Shown: positions 24,891-37,739 of the stretch, in pieces | Layout of the letters: every line of letters begins with the position of its first letter | Numbering within the stretch: position 1 is the stretch's first letter | Assembly (NCBI GenBank): GCA_007922225.1 | Contig: ML679966.1 | Location: 58,052,148-58,116,147 of the forward strand | Source: Emydura subglobosa | Taxonomy: Eukaryota; Chordata; Testudines; Chelidae | Length of the DNA stretch: 64,000 nt | Direction: 5' to 3' | The notes under the pieces: model-generated | The model's input: only the letters and a program-made list of their open reading frames with translations | Told to the model about the DNA's origin: nothing | Database searches by the model: none | Translations under genes and position numbers: made by a program

Positions 24891-26454
24891 GAAATCTCTC
24901 CTCAAAAGTGAGGCAAACAATAGTCAGGCAAAGCAAACCTGACCCTATTCAATTTTGTAATTTTGTATTGTAATTAGTACCCTTTTGAAGTAACAGGAAA
25001 AGAAAATATCGTATGCAATAACACTAAGCTTTTCAAAAATACATAAACTGACACTAAAACCATACAAAAATGAAATGCAGAAGTTATCCCATCACAACAG
25101 TTGATTTTAGATTCCATGAACTACATAGACTTGAAGCACACTGTAGACTATAGACAAAAGGCTCCCTTGTGTGGGTTTACAAGATGATTGCTCTGATTCT
25201 AAGTAGGCAAACAAAATGAATACAGGCTTAATGCAGTCTTAATTCTTGATAGTGAACACCAGCCTGCATAATTTTCATTTAGTTTAGATTCCAAAGAGTG
25301 TTTTGTGGCGCCATAAATAAATTAAAACCTATATAAATAAATGGGAAGGCTCAAATTGTGCATTGTTAATGGAATATATAATTGTAGCCTGTTTTGGTTA
25401 ATTAAATGGTTTCCTGCCATAATATTTTATCAATTAAAATGTGATATATAAAGTTTAGAATATAACATTTTCATAAGTTCACTTTCCAGCTTTCCATATT
25501 CCCATTCTGGGCTCAGTTGCAGCTTTTTGATACCAGTTTCTGGGCACAGTTTGACAACCTATCCCAAAAGAAGCACCATGTGAGGACTTGCCATTTCCTA
25601 CTCAGGTGTGGCTTGCTCCCCAGAGGCATTAGGAGGGTCTGTGTTTGTGTCCAGCCCTTGAAGACTGCACTGTGGTGTGAAGGCAGCTGGAGGTGTAATT
25701 TCCCAATGTGTAGGGAAGGAATTCCCTGCCTGATTTAGAACTGGCATAATTTTTTCTATGCCGTCACCTCTTTTCTTCAATCAGAGGTTTATAAGGAGGT
25801 GTATGCTGAGAGAACATTATTCTCTGGCATTCCCAAGCCAATGTATCAGCTCTTGGGATGGGAGGGAGCTTTTTATAAGCAAGCTTTAGTTAGAACATCC
25901 CAGAGGCTATTCCAAATTATAATGCGGGCCACAGCAGCGCCCAGCTATCTCCAGAATTAGGGAAGCACAAAGGAGACTGCAAGTTCTGAAGATCATTGGT
26001 CCTTGTCTCTAAAGCAATTTCTTAGTATGTTTTTTTAGAGGATGGTATTATTGCTATTAGCAGCTAACTTACAACATCAATTATGACAGCCCATGAGGCT
26101 CAGAGAGGTGAGTGGCATGAAGTTTGCTTCCCTACTGAAGGAGGGACATCCCTGTGAAATTCTATTTTGCCTGACAACTTTTATTTTTCTTTGAACCCTG
26201 GTTGTTTGTCTGTCTCTGGTAAATAGAGAGACCTCCTGTTACATACTTGTTAGCTGGAACTATTTAGAATAAAATAAAATATTTCCATTCTCGGAGACAT
26301 TTTAATCATTCAGCATTTGTAACGTCTTCCCCAGAAATCTCTTTCAGCTCATCTCTTCTCCTTTACTTTGGCTGCTGAAATCTTAAACCTGCCTAATATG
26401 ATCCCAGTTGTCTAGTGCAGTGAACACAGATATAGAACCAGTAGCTGTATGTTC
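24891..26454. other. Intron, nothing recognised
   Basis: No coding or defined repeat signal. A GC-richer patch at 25540-25740 has open frames on both strands without domain support. Confidence 0.35.
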
Positions 26455-26571
26455 ATGGTTGGTAGATTGTAAACTTTTGGGGACAATAACTGTGGTTTTT
26501 CAACGTATGTTAGCACAATAGGTCCCTGAACTCTGTTAGGGCCTTTAATCCCTGCCATGTCACAAATAAAT
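26455..26571 (+). repeat. Interspersed tail repeat, copy 3 (plus)
   Basis: TTGGTAGATTGTAAACTTTTGGGG, GTTAGCACAATAGGTCCCTG and a final ACAAATAAATAAT. Sense-strand copy of the family at 13741, 16240, 52300 and 53805. A CR1 tail begins immediately after it. Confidence 0.75.
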
Positions 26572-26572
26572 A

Positions 26573-27062
26573 ATCACAGAATCATAGAAATGTAGTGCTG
26601 GAAGGGTCCTCAAAAGGTCATCAAATCCAACCTCTCACCCCCATTCTTGTGGTGAGATAGGATTATGTTTATCTAGACCATCCCGGAAAGGTGCTTTTCT
26701 AAGTTGTTTTAGAATAATAAGAACTGATGTTTTCTTTTGAAAACATTTGAGTATAAGAAAATTGGGAAGTCATAAATGAGGGCTAGAAATTACCTCCTGG
26801 GTCTTGCTTATGCTACAAAATTGAATTGCCACTGTTAACCATTGATAAATAATTCCATTTTGAAGTATAGGCATGGTTTTAGGCTTCACCTATCTAGAAC
26901 ATATTCCTGCACCAATGTAGGCCTACCCTATGCTGATCATTTAAATATTTTAGCTAGTCTCCTTCTGAAGACTTTAATGACCTCCCTTGGCAAGAGATTC
27001 TATTTTCTAACTGATGTCACTGTTTAGAAATGTTTTCCTAATGCTTAATGCTTAGTCTAGTT
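26573..27062 (-). mobile_element. CR1-clade LINE 3' fragments (minus)
   Basis: ATCACAGAATCATAGAAATG and GCTGGAAGGGTCCTC, then AAAGGTCATCAAATCCAACC, is the reverse complement of a CR1 3' end. A later piece at about 26950-27062 (CTTTAATGACCTCCCTTGGC, AATGTTTTCCTAATGC) also fits CR1. The middle is poorly conserved. Confidence 0.75.
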
Positions 27063-28260
27063 TCAGTGTCTAACTTCTGGTACAAACTTAAGTACTTCTG
27101 TGCAGATACCAGGTTAACTGCACCTTTGAACCACTCCCTCTTCAGTCTTGAGGGCACCCACTTTAAGATTTCAGGCTCCTGGCCATAATTTCTCTCAGGT
27201 GGACATCCTGTTCCCACTTCCTTCTGACAAACGTTTTAAAGGCTGCACACTCCTCTGTCTTATCCTGTAAGCCAGTCTGTGCATTGCTTGGTTCCTAGGG
27301 CTATGGATAGTGTATTGGCATCACTGACATGTTACCACGCAGCTCTTTATAAGCAAGAACTTTTATTCTTAATTCTTAAAACATTACAGAGAAAACATAA
27401 AACAAACAACCAGATTTAAACATACCAGAGTTGCCGCTCAGTCTTGTGGGACCCTAGTAGGCCAAAGTCTTTCCAACCCTTCCACAAGGGCTGGGGCCTC
27501 CCTAGGACACTCCATTTGCTGATCGGAAGGAAGGCCCTGTGTCAATTCAAATTCAGCCTTTTTATCCCAAAAGCCCTTTCTTCGTTTGAGTTTCTGGAAA
27601 ACCCAGTTTGAAGCATTATATTCAAAAACCTCGACAGGTGATACTTTTCTGGAGTTGATGCTGCTTCTCCTGACATGCAGGGAACAGATCTTCCAGAATG
27701 TCCCTGTCCAGCTGTAGCTTCTTGTGCTCTAACTGCCCATCTGTCCTCAATCCCTGTTACAGTGGGGCGCACTTGCTGTCTCTGTCAGCATCTGACCTGC
27801 TTCCACAGGGAGTAGATTCCAAGATTTCCCCCCTGCTGCTGTCTCTGCCAGTGGGCTGGGTGTTTCCTGGGATCTTGAACTGTCATTCCTTTTCTAGTCC
27901 TCAGAGTATAGCAGGTCAACCAGTTGTGCCTTTGTCTGCTCCTCAGTGTTCAGCTGCCTGTCTCTTCATATCTCGACCAGCTGCCTTTCTTTCAGCTGTT
28001 CATAACTCATTTTCCCTTCTCTCTCTTTTCACAGTTCCTTTCCTGAAAAAAAAGAGACTTTTCTCTGTGCTTTTTCTTTCTATAGTACCTCCTTGCACTG
28101 CTGTTGGCACTTTACTGGTAATTTCCTACTGGCATAGATCATACATGCTGCCACCATATAGTTACAGTTTTAAGGTTAACTGCACCTTTGACCTCCCTGC
28201 TGGTCTTCCTTGAGGGCACCCAGGCTTGCTGGGGATATTACAGTATCAGAAAGACAGTGC
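27063..28260. other. Repeat-like CT-rich block bounded by a direct repeat
   Basis: AGGTTAACTGCACCTTTGA occurs at 27111-27129 and again at 28173-28191, each followed within 30 bp by TTGAGGGCACCCA. Between them lies CT-rich sequence with TTTATTCTTAATTC near 27360, which could be a minus-strand poly-A-signal region of an LTR. The 171-codon open frame at 27698-28213 is Ser/Leu-rich, has no domain, and is not called as a gene. Confidence 0.45.
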
Positions 28261-28800
28261 AACCTCTAAAACCTGTTTGTTTTTTTAAAAAAGGAGTGGG
28301 ACAAGGGTCTCTATCTGAGAGAGAGGTGAAACCATAAGTTGATGTCCTTGAAGACCAAGCCGGGAGGGCTTGTCTGTGGTGCAGTCAGCCCTGAAAATAT
28401 GACAATTTCTTCTCCCTCTTTTGTTACTTCTAAGCAGATATTTATGCACAATTGTCTATCACTTCTCTGTTGTCATTTTCTCTAAACTATGCACACAGCA
28501 TTCCTATAATGTATCATAAATTATCATGCCTTTGTTTCCCTTTGCTGAAGACTCTATTATCTATCAATGGCTTTTTTATAGTGAAGAACTATAGCGTACA
28601 CCAGGTACACAGAGTGACTTTACCAAGACTATATCTGGAGGAAATATGAATGAGCTCATATGATACATTTTTGCATACAACATATCTCACTTTTTACTTG
28701 ATAATCTCAAACTGGAAACTCAAGCCAATTATATCTCTGTCCTTCATATTACGTTCTGCAACCAGCAGTCTCCCACTGTATTCTTTTGCATGGTGTCAGT
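28261..28800. other. Intron, nothing recognised
   Basis: AT-rich with no coding or repeat signal that I can define. Confidence 0.35.
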
Positions 28801-29130
28801 ATTATCTTAACTTTTTTCTAAATTAAATTCATTCCGTTGGTATTTGTCTGTTTCTCTGAACAATTTCTAGAATTTCATTCTCTCCTTCAAAGTCTGTATG
28901 TTTAGTCCCTCCAAATTAATATTGTCTATAAATGTGATTAATACACAATGTATTTCTTAATCAAGATAATTGAGAATGATGTTAAAAAGGAATGGTTTCA
29001 GTACAAAGTCTGTGGAACCTGTGTTTCTATCTCATTGATATCTCCTATCTGCTATTTAGAATTACTCTTTATTCCTAGTTCATCCGCCAACTTCTTATCT
29101 AGCTGATCATCATAGCATAATCATCAATTT
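28801..29130 (-). mobile_element. Possible very old CR1-like fragment (minus)
   Basis: CTTAATCAAGATAATTGAG, TTAAAAAGGAATGG and CAGTACAAAGTCTGTGG follow the order of the CR1 minus strand (region coding for the middle of reverse transcriptase) but are heavily diverged. Confidence 0.4.
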
Positions 29131-32100
29131 AATTGCTCAACTAAGTTAACACATTATAGTATAGTGTTAGAGTAAAATCTGTATATATTACGATTGCTGC
29201 ATTTCCTGTGTATAAAATGTATTATTGACTATTGAGGATTTTCTGTTACAATTTGTTTTTTAAATTCATTTTGTGCATTGTGCAAGAAATTGCTGTCTTG
29301 TACTTATTTTGAAATTTATTTCTCTTATTTATTCAAATATTTTACACAGTCTTGATGTTAGACAAACTTTCCATTAATTTCTTGTTTCCAGTTTTACTCA
29401 TCTTCAGTCATCTGATAACACTGCTCTCAATGAGCTGTTTAAAACCATGACTTAGAATTCTGTTATCAGTCCTAATCTTGATGATCAGCTAGTATAAGAA
29501 AGAAATAGCCATCCATTGTAAAACAATACTGTGAGGTGTTTTTATAGTGTAGATATTGTTTTATTCCCTCCAGTGAGGAATCTGACCGTGATCATTGTTG
29601 GAAACAGTGTACCATACCATTTGTCTGTTTGGGTATGGAAAGTCCTATGTACCTACGGCTTTTAACTTATTGAATTACAAATAGGCATTTGGAAAAATAG
29701 GTATATTCATGAGTCTTTAGTGAATTTTATTTTTTATTTATTTATTTATTTTATTTAGTAAAGAGATTACTATTTCTGCTACTTACTTTTAGGGCTGTAC
29801 CTGGTAAATTCTACTATATGAGTAAAATTGTGATTTTTTTAAAGTATAAAGAGATTATTATGCCAAAAATGAGTGTTTCACTGGTAAAATGTAGCTTTCT
29901 TTATGAAAACTAGTGTATAAAATATATTTTGATCTTTTAGAATATCAGAAAAAAGTGGGATTTGTTCAACTTCACCAAGAGATGTTTTTCATAGTATTAC
30001 GTGTAAAAGAAACAAAACAAAACGAATAAAAAAAACACAAATGAAAAACATAATTTCATGCATTACATATGTAACGTACATAAAGAACTTGCAAATAGTC
30101 ATCTCACTGTTTGTTTTCATAGTGCACCCAACGAAACATTTTTTTACAACTTAAATACGTTGATTAGTTCTGACCTGGCATCACTCAGTTTAGGTTTTAA
30201 AAACATTATGCACCAGCATATATAATTACTAGATAAGCCCATAATCATAATGCGAACATGAATATGAATGTATATCATATAGAAGACTGAGTGTTAGTGA
30301 AGACATTTTTAGGGAATTCCTCTATCAATATCAGTACTATAATTTTACCTTGATTTGCAGCTCTTTATTATTTGCTATTTCATGAATTCTTAGTGAATAA
30401 GGTTATCATTACCACTAGATAGCAGAGCAGTAGAAAAATATATCTTACACATAGATTATTTATGTCGTCTTAATCAAACAGTAGAGCTAGTATATCTCTT
30501 TAACTGAGTATGCCATCTTGATTAAAGTGGTAAAAGTTGCCTTTTCTGCTGGTGAAAATGTATACCTTTTCTCAAACTTTACAAAAGTTAACGAACATTT
30601 GTTATATGAAGCCTAACTCATTGTCTTTGTATATTTCTATATACAAGTTTTTAGAGTAGTTAATTAAAAATAATATTCATAATACTTCTTTCAGCTTCTT
30701 TGTCAGGTGGAAAACAATATTTGGAAGTCTGTCCTCCTTCTCTTGATGCACTTTTAAATTTCTCAAATGCACACAAAAATGGGCTTGTGCTGGCACACTT
30801 CAGTTCAATGAAGAGACAATAGCAAATAACTATTGCTTCAAGAATATCCTGTGTTAAATAACAGTGGATCAGGCCAATCAGTACCATTTCTGTATAGATA
30901 GAGATTATTCTCCAAATCAATCTAAACTCAATGAAAACCAGAAAATTCCTAATATCCATTAGGTCAGAACTTTACAAGTGAAGATATTCATGGAGAAACT
31001 GAAAATATGAAAGCTCTTATTTTATAGCTCTTCTCACAAATTCTACCTCTTACATTATAACATAAATACAGCTAGTTGGATTACTCATAGCTAGAGCCTA
31101 TAGATTGCTCACGAACTATTTGCTACAACAATTGCCTCATTGTTTCTAATTTATTCTTCACATGGTATGAATGATCACTTAAGTCTCATGATATACATTA
31201 CGTTCACTGATTTGATGGATAAACAGGAGGACAGTTTGAATAGATAACTTGTGGTTCAAATAGAAGTGAGAACACACATTCTCACAAGTACTATTGGTAT
31301 GAAGATTGCACAAATATTCTCACCTTTCTCGTTCCATGTCTGTTACTGGGACCCCCAAAAAATCAGTCCTACAGATGTTTATGTGAAGTATATAAAAAGT
31401 ATTGCAATTATCATCCAGGTGAATTTAAGACTTTTATTTGAATGAATGTTCACAAATACTTTTTCATCATCTTTTAGCAGCTGTCGTCAAGATTCTGGAA
31501 TTGTCTTGTAAAAATACGTTTGTACATTTATTTAATTTTATTTCTAGATACAAGCAGAATAACAGACATGAGTAATTTTATTTAGTACTTAGACAAAACT
31601 GCCAGTAACCCTGAAACATAAGAACATTACTCATGTTTATTTTGTCCTTTTGACAAGTTCCCATTGATTTCATAATGTAAAAACTGAGTACAAAGTCTCA
31701 GGATTTTACTCTGTGAGTAACTTAAATTAAAATTTAGCCTTAATAAAGATTTCAGAGTTTGACCCATGTGAATGTTTGAAATGTAAGAATATATTACCTC
31801 TGCTGTTATAACTCACTGATCTTTCTCCCCACCGCAATATTGATTGTCCGCTGCAGTTAGAAAGCAATTATTTCCGTATGCTTATTTGCACCCTTGTGGC
31901 TTGTACAGAAGAACTTCCAATGATATAAACATGCTGGCTGTGAGAGGGAGAGAGAATACACTGGATGTAAGAGAAAGGGAGGGAAAATGTGCTTTAGTAT
32001 GAGTAGGCTTTGTTTCTAACGATTCATAAAACTAGACTCATAGTGATGTTCATGCATATGTTTAAAGAAAAAAAAGTATTTGTAAATAGTCTTTTTTCAC

Positions 32101-32319
32101 TTTGTTCTCTCGTGGTCCCCAGAGAAACATAGAAACTAGAATTATATTTATGCATAAGTAGTATATCAGTTATCTTAACACCTAGTATTAAAAGTGTATC
32201 TTCCATTGGGGTACATTGCTGTACTGTATATATCGTTGTCACTGCCAGCCCTTAAAAAAAATCAAGAAATCCAGACTTCCATCCTTACTCACTTTTAGTA
32301 GTTCCTTGGAATCAGTGAG
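29131..32319. other. AT-rich intron, nothing coding
   Basis: Contains a (TTTA)n-like patch at 29727-29757. A 99-codon minus-strand frame at 30660-30959 has no domain or splice support. Confidence 0.35.
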
Positions 32320-32494
32320 TATTCGTAAGGCCCTATTAAGCAAAGCATTTAAGCACACACTCTGAAAGTTAAGCAAATGCTTCAATATTTTGCTGAATAG
32401 ATATGAACTTAAACATGTACTTAAATTATTTGCTGAAATGGGGCTAGAACAAAGTACTACTGAACATTAGTAAGGGAAGAGAATCAGGCCCCAA
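32320..32494. repeat. Decayed palindromic element
   Basis: Contains GGCCCTATTAAGCAAAGC, TTAAGCACACACTCTG and later AGAATCAGGCCCCAAAC. The GGCC...GGCC ends and the TTAAGCACA / TAAACATGTACTTAA core suggest an old foldback element of the same kind as the others. Confidence 0.45.
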
Positions 32495-32875
32495 ACTTTT
32501 AGTGCAGTTTTCAAGATTGAACTAGAGTCTATATTGCACTAAAGATAAAGATATGAACAAAGTTTGCTGGTGACCTACAGCATGAAGAAACATAATCATT
32601 CTCACCAGGAGCTAGTATGAAAGGCAAGCTTGCTGACTTGCTAAAGAAAATGAGAAGATAAACATAAGGTTGATGTTTTCCACTCTGGACACACTATAGA
32701 TTGAAAGATTCTATGGAAATATTTCTGATAATCTTTGTTCCACTGAACACTTCAATTTGCAGTGTTTCTAATTCTTCAAAGAGATGTAAAGGAAAGAAAA
32801 AAACATTCTTACAACAAGTCAGACTTCTGTATTTTATTTTTTAAAGTTGCCACCCTGCAAACAACACTTGGCATT

Positions 32876-33013
32876 ATGGCATGGTCTAGAGGTTACAGCC
32901 AGGGCTGGACGTCTTGAAGACTAGCCCCAACTCTACCACTGTCTCGCTGTGTAACTTTGCACAAGTCAGCGAACCCCTCCATGCCTCTCCTTCCCCATAT
33001 GTAAGTTATGAGT
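32876..33013 (+). repeat. MIR-type SINE, 5' part (plus)
   Basis: GCATGGTCTAGAGGTTACAG (box-A-like), CCAACTCTACCACTGTCTC, GCTGTGTAACTTTGCACAAG and CCCCATATGTAAGTTATGAG, the full MIR order. Its tail resumes at 33110 after a CR1 insertion. Confidence 0.85.
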
Positions 33014-33109
33014 AATAGAGTCATGGAGTTTAAGGCCAGAAGGGACCACCAAATCATGTAGTCTGACCTCCTGCATACCACAGGTACAACCACTAATACC
33101 ACCAATGAC
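33014..33109 (-). mobile_element. CR1 3'-end fragment inserted in a MIR (minus)
   Basis: TAGAGTCATGGAGTTTAAGG, CCAGAAGGGACCACC and AGTCTGACCTCCTGCATACC: reverse complement of a CR1 3' end, only about 95 bp long (extreme 5' truncation). Confidence 0.85.
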
Positions 33110-33160
33110 ATTTTTTGAAGTTCTTTGAGATCATTAGGTGAAAAATGCTACAGTGGGATG
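33110..33160 (+). repeat. MIR-type SINE, 3' tail (plus)
   Basis: TTGAAGTTCTTTGAGATCATT, then AGGTGAAAAATGCTACAG, the standard MIR-family tail (AAGCACTTTGAGATC...). It completes the SINE split at 33014-33109. Confidence 0.7.
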
Positions 33161-36100
33161 TTTGTCTACTAGAAGTAATTATCTGCTTTGTATCTGCCAG
33201 CGGCTAGACAGGTGGTTTTAGGCAGTCCACCCCATATACATCTCTAATAACGTGGAGGGAGCAAGGGTTGAAATATTCCACATGGATATGTCTGACTTTA
33301 GAAGCTATAGTACATGACTTCAGATATTCCACTTAATTCACACAATGTTTTGGGTTTTTTTTAAAGATTATTCTATCTGATGACATTCATAACTGTATGT
33401 CACATGATTATTCCAGTACAAAATGTGGAAATCACATTTACGTGTCTCTGCTGGGCAATATATTAAACTCTGATTTATGGAGCATGCCTTTTGGAGAAGA
33501 ACAAATTGATGTAATATTTCTTCTTGTCTAAATAGAAGATTAATATTTATGCTCCAGAGAAAACCGGAATATTGAGTTTTATAATTTAATGATGAAACAA
33601 CAAAGCTGTGCTTCCTAAAGCTAGTGAAATGCTTCTTTGATGCCTACTATTTGAAACACATTAGACAAAATTTGCTCTCTTTTTAATTGTGCTAATTACT
33701 AAGTGTTGCCTTTGTGGTTAAAAAAGAGCAAGTTGAAGATCTCAGCAGTGTTCATGGGTTGCTGTTTTTTGCCATACTCTAAAGATTAATGCCTATTTTA
33801 TATTAACCTAATTTTCTAATTAAAGAAGAATGGAAAAAAGTGATGCTTTTGGGGGTCACTCCAATTATGTAAAGACTGAAAGATAAAATAACTGAAGTTT
33901 TGTAACTGTGTAGCATTTAGCAGTGAAGTGGTTAGCCTGGGATGAATCCCGAAAGGTTGTCATGGTTCATTGAAGGGCTCCAGTGTATGGAAGGTAGCAC
34001 ACTAAACTTACTCAGAATATCCAATTTTTTCTTCCCTTAATTTCATTAGAGGACGACAGCCCCATAAAGTTAATATTTTCACATTTCACCAGTTGCTTGT
34101 TTGAGATGTAAAAGAGAGATGAAGAATTTGTTGCAAACTGAGTTTTATTTGACTCCATGAATGGTTGAAGAATTGTACAGCAGATGGATGGGCGAGTTAC
34201 ATGATTTCTGCAAATGGAAACCAGGATGTCTTCCTGAGTGTAAGATGATGTGCACTGCAGAAGAAAGCATAATGGGCAAGAAAGACTTCAAATAAGTATC
34301 AGAATTAAACAGAGTAGCCAGTCCAGTGTTTGCTCCACTTTAATCCTAAATCCTGTGTATTCCTTTCTAGTGCTTCCAGCTAAACGTTCTTTAGCCTTTT
34401 TGCCCTTTTTCGTGAGTCAGCATGGCTGTGGTAGGAGATAACATATTGAGAGAAGCCACACCTTGTTGCCATGAAAATCTGTCCAGGAGTTACTGCTGGT
34501 GGTAACAGCAATAATTCCTCCTCAGCACTTTTTTGTCTGACAGCTTTAAATTCCACACATGTTCCTAAGTATAGAGCTTCATTTAATTATGCCACCTCTA
34601 AATTATTTTGGATTAGATTAATCCAGCAGCCAAAAATACAATTTTCAACATTCCAACTCTCAGAACCCCCATCTCCCTTTCCCAAAATGAGAAGCTGTGA
34701 CAACCCTCAAGTGAAAACGAGGCTCCGTATCTCACCAAAACAGACTTTCTAAAAATAGATCAAAAGCTTTTAGTTTTGGCTGGAATGGAATTGGTTCAAA
34801 CAAGGACCTGGCAGAAGTGTAGCTTGGTTTTGTTTGTTTTTGGCTAAGGTAATTTGTTATAGGGTAAAGATTTTTCATTTGTAGGACACCGGTTCTCATT
34901 GAATCAAGGTCAGTAGTTTGAGTCTTTACAAGCTGATGGCTCTTCAATTGACTAGGTGAAATAAGTTGCTGTTCTCAGTCCAATTTGTAGTGTACTGGTG
35001 TCCACAGAAGAACTGTCTTAATTAGCAATTACTCACATCTTTGTTGGCATCAAGATGAGGCCATGGATTTTGAAAGGACATAATCTCTTCTTTCACCTGG
35101 AGCCTTTCACCCACTAGCTCAGGGCTGAGGCATAGATTTGGACAATATAGGGAGGTTGCTCTTGGCCTGATTTTCCATTGTTCTGCTCCTCATGTCCCCC
35201 ACCTCCCCTGACTGTTGTTTTAGTGCCCTCAGAGTATCCTATGATATACTGATTCCCTGTTTGGATAATGGGAGTCAGCGTTCTGCCCCCTTTGTTTGCA
35301 GGGGAAAGCCCACTGAGATTATTCATTAAATAAAAGCTTCACAGAAGATAGAAACCTGTTCTAAGTGGACTGTGTTTGTATGTTTCTAATTCAGTCTGGA
35401 GAAAGTTAGGACTGTTGTTGCCTTTTTTAACTGCTGTGGGTGTAACGAGCTCTTCCTTTTTTTCCTCCAATTATGTATGTGTACATGGGAGGCTAGTGGA
35501 TTTATCGACACATTATTAAGAAGTCCAGGAAATAGGTGAAGAACAGCATTGTTTTGTGTCAGTCCTCACTACATTATACAGATTTAGGTTTATTAGCTCT
35601 AGTTCTGGTAGAGAAAATCCTCCTGGCTCTGTGTGATGTGATGCAATTATTAAAAAAGCATGCTTTTCTAATATAAGAAGCATTTAGTGGGTCACACATT
35701 AACTATGTTGTTTACAGCAGGCTGGCCTGTTTAAATTGCCAAGACTGCCCTTAGCTACATGTCAAGCTCTAAAATATTGTACAACAAAAATAAAGCTGCA
35801 TAAGTCTATTTTATCAATGTTTGGTTCAAGTGTTCATAAGCGTTGTTATTCTAAATTTGAATTTATTTAGAATAAAAAAGGAGAGGGCTATCTCACGCTT
35901 TAGGCACTCAAACTTTGCAATAAAGATAAATGAATAAAAGATACAATATATAAACATTTTTAGTGGAGCACTTTGGATATTTCATAAAATGGATAATAGC
36001 CAGCCCTGTTATAATTCCAGTAGGAAAATGTAATAAATGTAATTCTCTCTCTGTGGTATAAGTAAGTAGTCACACTTTAAAACTTTTGATTTTTCTTAGA

Positions 36101-36762
36101 TAACAAAATACTACTATTATTTGCAATATCCCTTAGGTGTTCCCTGTAGTATGTATAAAAAGGACAGTAAAAAATGCACAGAGGCAGAATTAGCCTATTT
36201 TAAGTGCAATGACTATTAAATTACATGATTCTGCTACAGTGAAAAATGTTGTGGTTTTAGTAAGAAGTGTTACATATAATGTTATTTGTTTAGCACTGAC
36301 GTGCTTAACTATTCAGAGGTGTTGAATAAGCGCTGCTCTCATAAACTTCAACTGGACTTTTGTGTGATCAGCAGTTCTGAAAAGCAGACCCATATAAAAC
36401 AGAAAACACTGGACAATCCAGAAGCGGAGATAATTTAGTTGAACATTTGCTTTTAAAATATTATTTACTTGCATCTTATGAGCATCATAAAATAAGTGGA
36501 TTTTCCGGAGGCTTGGCAAACTGAGTTAGAGAGGACATTCCATGCATAGGGGATTGTGTGTGATAAATATATGGATCTGAGATACTATGACATAACTTTC
36601 CCCTAAATCAGAAATATGTTGCCTCTTTAATTTTCACCATAATCTAAATGGTAAATTTGGATGAAGAGTCCACGCAGCCCTTTTAATCTTCTTTAAATTA
36701 GTAGCTTCACTCCACAGTGTGTTTCCTCCAAATGCTTAGGATTTAAAGAACAACTTTCCCCA
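33161..36762. other. Intron, nothing recognised
   Basis: AT-rich; no exon, RNA gene or defined repeat seen. Short open frames lack domains. Confidence 0.35.
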
Positions 36763-36972
36763 TGAAAGTACTTTACAAATATAAATTAATAAATCCTTAT
36801 GCCAAACCTGGACGGTAGCTAATTAAGTAATTATCAATCTTATTTTACAGAAAACAAACTGAGGCAGAGAGGCTGATTGGCTTGCCAATGGCAATAGAAG
36901 GAATCTTTGTCAGAGCCAGAATTAGAACTCTGGTATCCTTGGTTCCAATTTCTCTTCTCAGGCCACTAAGAA
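36763..36972 (-). repeat. MIR-type tRNA SINE (minus)
   Basis: Read on the minus strand: GAACTCTAATTCTGGCTC-type head, TTGGCAAGCCAATCAGCC, CTGCCTCAGTTTGTTTTCTG, then AAATAAGATTGATAATTA and a tail complementary to AAAGTACTTTACAAAT. Near full-length MIR order. Confidence 0.85.
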
Positions 36973-37739
36973 CACCTAGTTTCTAACAAGTACCTATTTA
37001 AAAATGTGTGTATTAATTATGCCAGAGTGATAATGTAGATTGTGTGTTTCTAATGCTAACCAGTTAAGGAAATACTGTCTCACTTTTCCCTAACAAATAT
37101 CTGTGTACTTATTTACTCCAATATTTAATTGTCAAAGTTTCAGTAATTCTCTCTTCTTTAGAGAGCCATGTATACTGTAGATAGGGTCATCTTCTTTTTG
37201 CACATATTCAGTTTCTCTAACCTATTACATTTGAATTACTGAGATCCTCCAATCTTATTGAATTCTGTCATCTTTGCTCTTTGTGTGATATGCTTTTTCA
37301 GAAAGGTCATCAGAACACAGCATATCATTCCTACCTAAATTCTAACCTACCTCTATTCCCCTTACTGTTTCATTTAGAATACTACACGCACTTTAGTTTT
37401 TGTCCTCTGCTGTTGTGTAGTGTTGCTATACTCTATAATATCTTCCATGTTCTGTCACAGAGGTTGCTTGCTTGGTGGACGCAGTGATTCGTGTATGTAC
37501 TCTGTAAAGTGTTTGGTCTCTTTTGGATTCAAACAAATTTCATGCAGTAAAATGTGCTCTTTACTATTATTGTTATGAGTTTCATAAGAAGTTAAAGGAA
37601 ATGTTTCATTTACTGCAGTAATCCAGTAGAAATTAACTTAGTTCTGTTTTTAAAGGAAATAATTTAAAATCCTATTGTGCCCAATAGATGATGAATAATA
37701 CAGTTCTTCTGAGAGCTAGAATGAGAACATTCCCACATT
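36973..37739. other. Intron, nothing recognised
   Basis: No coding or repeat signal defined. Confidence 0.35.

Noticed and set aside
27698..28213. 171-codon plus-strand open frame, the longest in the window
   Set aside because: Ser/Leu-rich, no domain, no splice or promoter context, and it lies in a CT-rich repeat-like block that lowers stop frequency.
30660..30959. 99-codon minus-strand open frame
   Set aside because: No domain, no splice sites, AT-rich intronic setting. A conserved non-coding element is possible but cannot be judged from one sequence.
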